Both the position numbers and the translations under genes were made by a program. Under the pieces are notes generated by a model. The model worked only from the letters and a program-made list of their open reading frames with translations, had not been told where the DNA came from and did not search any database. 64,000 nucleotides of DNA. It comes from Propionibacteriaceae bacterium (GTDB lineage: Bacteria > Actinomycetota > Actinomycetes > Propionibacteriales > Propionibacteriaceae). Positions 60,528-64,000 of this stretch are shown in pieces. The stretch spans positions 614,012-678,011 of the forward strand of contig JAFKJK010000007.1 in the NCBI GenBank assembly GCA_017306015.1. Direction: 5' to 3'. Positions within the stretch are counted from its first letter, which is position 1; every line of letters begins with the position of its first letter.

Positions 60528-61228
60528 CGCGACACCAGTTCGAGATAGGCGGCGATCGCCTCGGCGGGAGGGCCGTCCGCCACCACGCGACCCGCCTCCA
60601 CGACGAGGACGCGCTCGGCGTCGGCAGCGAGATCGAGGTCGTGGGTGGCGAGGATGAGTTGCTGGTCGAGCGCGGCCAGCGCGGCGCGCACCCGATTGCG
60701 GTTGCGCAGATCGAGCAGGGTGGTCGGCTCGTCGGCGATCACCACGGATGGTTCAGTGGCCAGGACGGAGGTGAGCGCGACCAGTTGCCGCTCGCCTCCG
60801 GAGAGGTCGTAGACGCTCTGGTCGGCGAGGTCGGCGAGCCCGGCCCCGGCGAGCAGGCGCAGTGCCTCCCCCCGCCGCTGGCCACGGTCGCGGATCCGCT
60901 TGCGCAGGCTCAGTTCGATGTCGTCAGCCGGGGTCGCGAGGACGAGCTGCGACAACGGGTCGGTGAACACGAAGCCGACCTGGCGCCGCACCTTCACCCC
61001 GTCGCGGACGGTGTCGAGACCGTCCACCTCCACCCGTCCGGCGGTCGGGACGACGAGGCCGTTCAGCAGCCGGAGCAGCGTCGACTTGCCCGAGCCGTTG
61101 GCCCCGATCAGGGCGATCCGGCGCTCGGCGAGGTTCAGGGTGAGCGGCTCCAGGATCGTCCGGGTACGGGGCGCCGAGCCGGCCACCGGGAGGTGGACGG
61201 TGACGCCGGCACCGATGAGCCTGATCAA
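60524..61228 (-). CDS. bioM: ECF transporter ATP-binding protein (BioM type)
   Basis: 234 residues. Walker A ALIGANGSGKSTLLRLL, Q-loop FTDPLSQLV, signature DLSGGERQLVALTSVLATEP, Walker B VVIADEPTTLLDL and the switch His in LATHDLDLA. Energises biotin uptake with BioN and BioY. Adjacent to bioY with a 1-base gap. Confidence 0.93.
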   Translation of the reverse strand: MIRLIGAGVTVHLPVAGSAPRTRTILEPLTLNLAERRIALIGANGSGKSTLLRLLNGLVVPTAGRVEVDGLDTVRDGVKVRRQVGFVFTDPLSQLVLATPADDIELSLRKRIRDRGQRRGEALRLLAGAGLADLADQSVYDLSGGERQLVALTSVLATEPSVVIADEPTTLLDLRNRNRVRAALAALDQQLILATHDLDLAADAERVLVVEAGRVVADGPPAEAIAAYLELVSR

Positions 61229-61229
61229 C

Positions 61230-61814
61230 TCAGGCTGCGGCTACCCGCGGAGCGAGCAGCGCGGGGAATGCCTTGTGCACGGCCACGGCGATCGCCGCGG
61301 CGATCCCGGCCTTGACCAGGTCCCCGGGCCAGAAGGCGAGGTCGGTGAGCAGCGCGGTGACGAAGTTCATCCTGGCCACGATCATCAGGCCCGCGATGCC
61401 GGCTGCGTGGATCACGACCGACCCGGCCAGTCCGGCGAAGAAGAACCCGGCCGCCCGTGTGAACCCCGTCCGGGTCACCACCAGCTTCGCGACGGCGCCC
61501 GTTACCGCGGCGCCGATCGGGAAGGCCAGCAGGTAGCCGATCGAGGGCTTGGCGAGGACGCCGAGGCCGGCGGCGCCGCCCGCGAAGACCGGGAGCCCGG
61601 CGAAGCCGACCACCAGGTAGAGCAGGATGGCGAGGAAGCCGCGCCGGGGCCCGAGGATGACACCGGTCAGCATGACCGCGAGGGTCTGCAGCGTGATCGG
61701 CACCCCTGCGGGCAGAGGGATGTCCGGTGTCAGCGAGAACGCTGCTGTCAGCGCGGCGAAGACGGCGATCAGTGAGACATCGGTTGCCACCGAGTTCGGG
61801 CGGTTGTGGGCCAC
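61230..61814 (-). CDS. bioY: Biotin transporter BioY (S component)
   Basis: 194 residues. Multiple helices with IPLPAGVPITLQTLAVMLTG, GFAGLPVFAGGAAGLGVLAK and PSIGYLLAFPIGA, all BioY features. GTG 61814 has AGGAG 7 bases before it; a TTG at 61844 would be further upstream of the same site and is rejected. Binds biotin and associates with BioN/BioM. First gene of the bioY-bioM-bioN operon. Confidence 0.95.
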   Translation of the reverse strand: MAHNRPNSVATDVSLIAVFAALTAAFSLTPDIPLPAGVPITLQTLAVMLTGVILGPRRGFLAILLYLVVGFAGLPVFAGGAAGLGVLAKPSIGYLLAFPIGAAVTGAVAKLVVTRTGFTRAAGFFFAGLAGSVVIHAAGIAGLMIVARMNFVTALLTDLAFWPGDLVKAGIAAAIAVAVHKAFPALLAPRVAAA

Positions 61815-61827
61815 GGGTGCACTCCTG

Positions 61828-61850
61828 TTATCGAGGTCGGCCAACGATAG
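61828..61850. promoter_or_regulatory. Inverted repeat upstream of bioY
   Basis: TTATCG (61828-61833) and CGATAG (61845-61850) form an imperfect inverted pair with an 11-base gap, 14-36 bases before the bioY start. It may be a repressor site such as that of a biotin-responsive regulator; no known motif is recognised. Confidence 0.35.
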
Positions 61851-61865
61851 CCCGCGCTGGGTCGG

Positions 61866-62858
61866 TCACGGCACCTGATCCAGTTGGGCGAGCGCGGGGC
61901 CGGTGTCCAGGCTCGGGTCCAGCCAGGCGAGCCTCGTCGCCGCCCACAGCGCGTCCAGTTGCCGGGACGAGCCGGCCGGCGGCTCGGCGAACTCGATCCG
62001 GCCGGCGCGGGCCGCGGCGACCTCGCCCCCGCACTCGGCGCGTCCGTCCCGCAGTCGGGCCACTCGCGGTGGCTCGAGGAGGGCGCTCACATCACGTCCG
62101 ATGTAGGTTGGCTGCGCCTCGGCGCTGGCTCGCACCAGGTCGTGCTTGCCGTGGGCCCCGCTGAGGACGAGCAGGGAGTCCATGCCCGCAGCGTTCGCCC
62201 CCTCGATGTCGGTGTCGAGACGGTCGCCGACGAAGATCGGGTGGGCGGCGCCGGTCCGGCGGACGGCCTCGTCGAGCATGGGACGGAACGGTTTGCCGAA
62301 GGTCACCGGCTCGCCGCCGAGTGCCGTCGCCACCACGGCGATCTGACCGCCGACCCCGGGGACCAGGCCGCGATCGGTCGGACGCGAGGCATCGTCGTTG
62401 GTCGCGTACCAGCGCGCACCGTTCTGGATCGCCAGCGTGGCCTCGTCCAGCCGCCGCCAGCTGAGATCCGGGTCGTAGCCCTGCACGACCGCGTCGGGCC
62501 GGTCGTCGGCGGAGGCGACGATCCTGAACCCGGCCTGCTCGAGCAGCCCGGCCAGGTTGGCACTGCCACAGACCAGGACCTTCGCCCCCGCGGGGAGCTC
62601 CTTGGGCAGCATGGCGGCAGCCACCTGGGCCGAGGTGAGCACGTTGCCCGGATCGGCTGCGAAGCCGAGCCCGCGGAGTTGGTCGATCACGACCTGGGCC
62701 GGGCGCGCGGCGTTGTTCGTCACGTACATGACCCGGGTGCCGCGACGCCCGACGTCGGCCAGCACCCCGGATGCGCCGGGGACGGGCTCGGGCCCCAGGT
62801 AGATCACGCCGTCAAGGTCGAAGAATGCGGCGTCGTAGCCGTCGACCAGGGCGCTCAC
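61866..62858 (-). CDS. HAD-IIA family hydrolase (NagD/phosphatase type)
   Basis: 330 residues. HAD motifs: AFFDLDGVIYLG (Asp14, Asp16), YVTNNAARP, GKPFRPM and VGDRLDTDIEGANAAGMDSL. A C-terminal extension of about 65 residues (EPPRVARLRDG and on) is characteristic of the actinobacterial branch, matching the Rv1692 place where the enzyme is a glycerol-3-phosphate phosphatase. Substrate by recall, not shown by sequence. Confidence 0.9.
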   Translation of the reverse strand: MSALVDGYDAAFFDLDGVIYLGPEPVPGASGVLADVGRRGTRVMYVTNNAARPAQVVIDQLRGLGFAADPGNVLTSAQVAAAMLPKELPAGAKVLVCGSANLAGLLEQAGFRIVASADDRPDAVVQGYDPDLSWRRLDEATLAIQNGARWYATNDDASRPTDRGLVPGVGGQIAVVATALGGEPVTFGKPFRPMLDEAVRRTGAAHPIFVGDRLDTDIEGANAAGMDSLLVLSGAHGKHDLVRASAEAQPTYIGRDVSALLEPPRVARLRDGRAECGGEVAAARAGRIEFAEPPAGSSRQLDALWAATRLAWLDPSLDTGPALAQLDQVP

Positions 62859-63814
62859 TCGTCCTCCGGTGCAGCTTCCGGGCCGTCCGGCTCGTCGGAA
62901 TCCTCGGAATCCTCGGAGTCGTCGTACTCGATCACCACGCCGCGGATCGTGGCCAGCCGGTCCTCGGCGTCGGTGTTGCCCTGGGGGTCCAGGTTCGCGG
63001 CGGCGACGAACCAGCGTTCGGCCCCGGCCACGTCGCCCGTCCGTTCCAGCAGGTCGGCATAGGCGTAGCGGAGCCGGGCACGGGACAGCTTGGTGCCACG
63101 GGTGCCGATGTCCTCGATCTCTCGCTGGAGCAGTCGGGTCGCCTCGTCCGCCTGGCCGCTGTCGGCACGAATGCCGGCCTCGACGAGCCGCAGTTCGATC
63201 TGGGTCGGAACCTCCGGACCGGATGCCAGGCCTTCGCGGACGAGCTTGAGCGCCGCCGGGTAGCGTCCCAGCGCCCGTTCACAGTCGGCCATCGCCGGCA
63301 GGTACTCGTCCGTCCCGGTCATCCGGCGGAGCGCGCGGAACTCGCTCAGCGCCTCGCCGTACTCCCCGGCGGCGTAGGCCGTCTCGCCCACCGCCTCGCG
63401 GACGATCGGCAGCCGCGGAGCGCCCTGCTTGGCCGCAACGGCATGGCGATGGGCCAACTGGGGGTCCTCGTCGATGAGCTGGCCGGCCATCAAGAGGTGC
63501 CCTCCGACCGTCTCGGCGCGCTCGGGAGACAGGCCGCGAAGCTCGGCGCGCACTCCCCGCGGAAGCAGTGTCAGGTCCAGATCGCGTGGCAGGAACGGGG
63601 GACGCGGACCCCTGCGGGCCGCATCCGACTCGTACCGGGAACCACTTGAGCGGCCGTCGTCGTATCCGGTCGATCGCGGTGACCGCGAGCTCCCCGTCCG
63701 GTCGTCCCGATTGCACAGGAGCCGCAGGATGGGGCGCAAAATCGGCCTGAGAAACGGGGGATGGCCGGGGGGAACGGCTGCGCGGGGTGATACAATCCCC
63801 TCCAGGTCGCACAT
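62855..63814 (-). CDS. Tetratricopeptide-repeat protein
   Basis: About 319 residues from ATG 63814. A low-complexity Arg/Ser/Asp-rich N-terminus (about 20-80) is followed by helical repeats such as VREAVGETAYAAGEYGEALS and LGRYPAALKLVREGL (about 110-280) and an acidic tail (DDSEDSEDSDEPDGPE). It matches the Rv1691 position. The start is unsure: the frame continues further upstream into the divergent cheW leader, and no ribosome site is clear. Overlaps the HAD stop by 4 bases. Likely a scaffold or protein-interaction function. Confidence 0.82.
   Translation of the reverse strand: MCDLEGIVSPRAAVPPGHPPFLRPILRPILRLLCNRDDRTGSSRSPRSTGYDDGRSSGSRYESDAARRGPRPPFLPRDLDLTLLPRGVRAELRGLSPERAETVGGHLLMAGQLIDEDPQLAHRHAVAAKQGAPRLPIVREAVGETAYAAGEYGEALSEFRALRRMTGTDEYLPAMADCERALGRYPAALKLVREGLASGPEVPTQIELRLVEAGIRADSGQADEATRLLQREIEDIGTRGTKLSRARLRYAYADLLERTGDVAGAERWFVAAANLDPQGNTDAEDRLATIRGVVIEYDDSEDSEDSDEPDGPEAAPEDE
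63791..63796 (+). promoter_or_regulatory. Candidate -10 box of cheW
   Basis: TACAAT is 44 bases before the cheW ATG, in a short divergent region with the TPR gene. No convincing -35 hexamer lies 16-18 bases upstream, and the flagellar sigma-28 pattern is absent. Confidence 0.35.
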
Positions 63815-63839
63815 CTTACCGAGACGCACCGAGGCCCCC

Positions 63840-64000
63840 ATGAGCCAGGACGCCCGATCGACGCCGACGGCCGCGCGCGGCGACAACCCGGTGCTGCAAT
63901 TCGTGGGGTTCCGCCTCGGCGACGAGGATTACGCGATCGCGATCACCAAGATCCAGGAGATCATCCTGATGAAGCCGATCACGCGGCTTCCCCAGGCGCC
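63840..64000 (+). CDS. cheW: CheW-like chemotaxis coupling protein (5' part)
   Basis: Runs off the right edge; 53 residues are visible. After a loose N-terminus the sequence LQFVGFRLGDEDYAIAITKI followed by QEIILMKPITRLPQAP matches the CheW fold (the FxLxxxxYAIxxxxVxEI pattern). CheW links chemoreceptors to the CheA kinase. ATG 63840 is the only plausible start. The rest of the chemotaxis operon should follow immediately. Confidence 0.88.
   Translation, partial: MSQDARSTPTAARGDNPVLQFVGFRLGDEDYAIAITKIQEIILMKPITRLPQA

Overview
The window is very GC-rich, uses many GTG starts and 4-base GTGA/ATGA gene overlaps, and has the gene order of a high-GC Gram-positive bacterium. From about 49.5 kb to 63.8 kb it follows the core actinobacterial block that I recall from Mycobacterium tuberculosis as Rv1691-Rv1711: TPR protein, HAD phosphatase, micro-ORF, tlyA, nadK, recN, pyrG, Nudix hydrolase, xerD, parA-like, scpA, scpB, pseudouridine synthase. 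Together with pafB-pafC-tatA-tatC-helY, this points to Actinomycetota. A propionibacterial lineage is my best guess, but it is not proven by the sequence. A CheW gene at the right edge suggests a chemotactic relative.

Layout. 1-4158 (+) is a carbohydrate uptake/deacetylation island: the end of a sugar ABC permease, an HSL-type esterase, an RpiR regulator and a two-part acetylesterase. 4143-10958 (-) holds a two-component system followed by fixA, fixB, a fumarate-reductase-type flavoprotein, fixC and fixX, a complete electron-transfer-flavoprotein chain with its own candidate reductase. 11354-16078 is a giant secreted GH3 glycosidase, followed by an FKBP lipoprotein. Two tRNA genes (Glu-CTC, Gln-CTG) lie at 17.3-17.55 kb. 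17.6-22.7 kb has a CPBP protease, a FAH-family enzyme, a 2-hydroxyacid dehydrogenase, deoA and a DUF1707 protein.

22.7-35.8 kb is dominated by branched-chain amino acid synthesis: cimA, ilvE, leuB and an ilvB-ilvN-ilvC operon. The operon is preceded by a complete attenuator: promoter, 13-residue V/L-rich leader peptide and intrinsic terminator. Between these genes are tpx, a CtpE-like P-type ATPase, a lipoprotein and a frameshifted AbiEi/DUF559-like gene flanked by two related 60-bp palindromes. 35.9-49.5 kb has a SpoIID-like protein, HIT, hisF, an SDR, the helY/tatCA/pafCB operon, a CAP-domain protein, GluQRS and a second FKBP lipoprotein. 49.5-61.8 kb carries chromosome segregation, DNA repair and nucleotide genes and ends in a bioN-bioM-bioY biotin transporter. 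61.9 kb to the end has a HAD phosphatase, a TPR protein and the start of cheW.

No insertion sequence, prophage, CRISPR array or rRNA was seen. The least ordinary material is non-coding. Ten copies of a 30/31-bp element with TGAACC...GGTTCA ends occur in three intergenic clusters. There are also the 60-bp palindrome pair, a 22-bp perfect palindrome across a response-regulator stop codon, and the ilvB attenuator.
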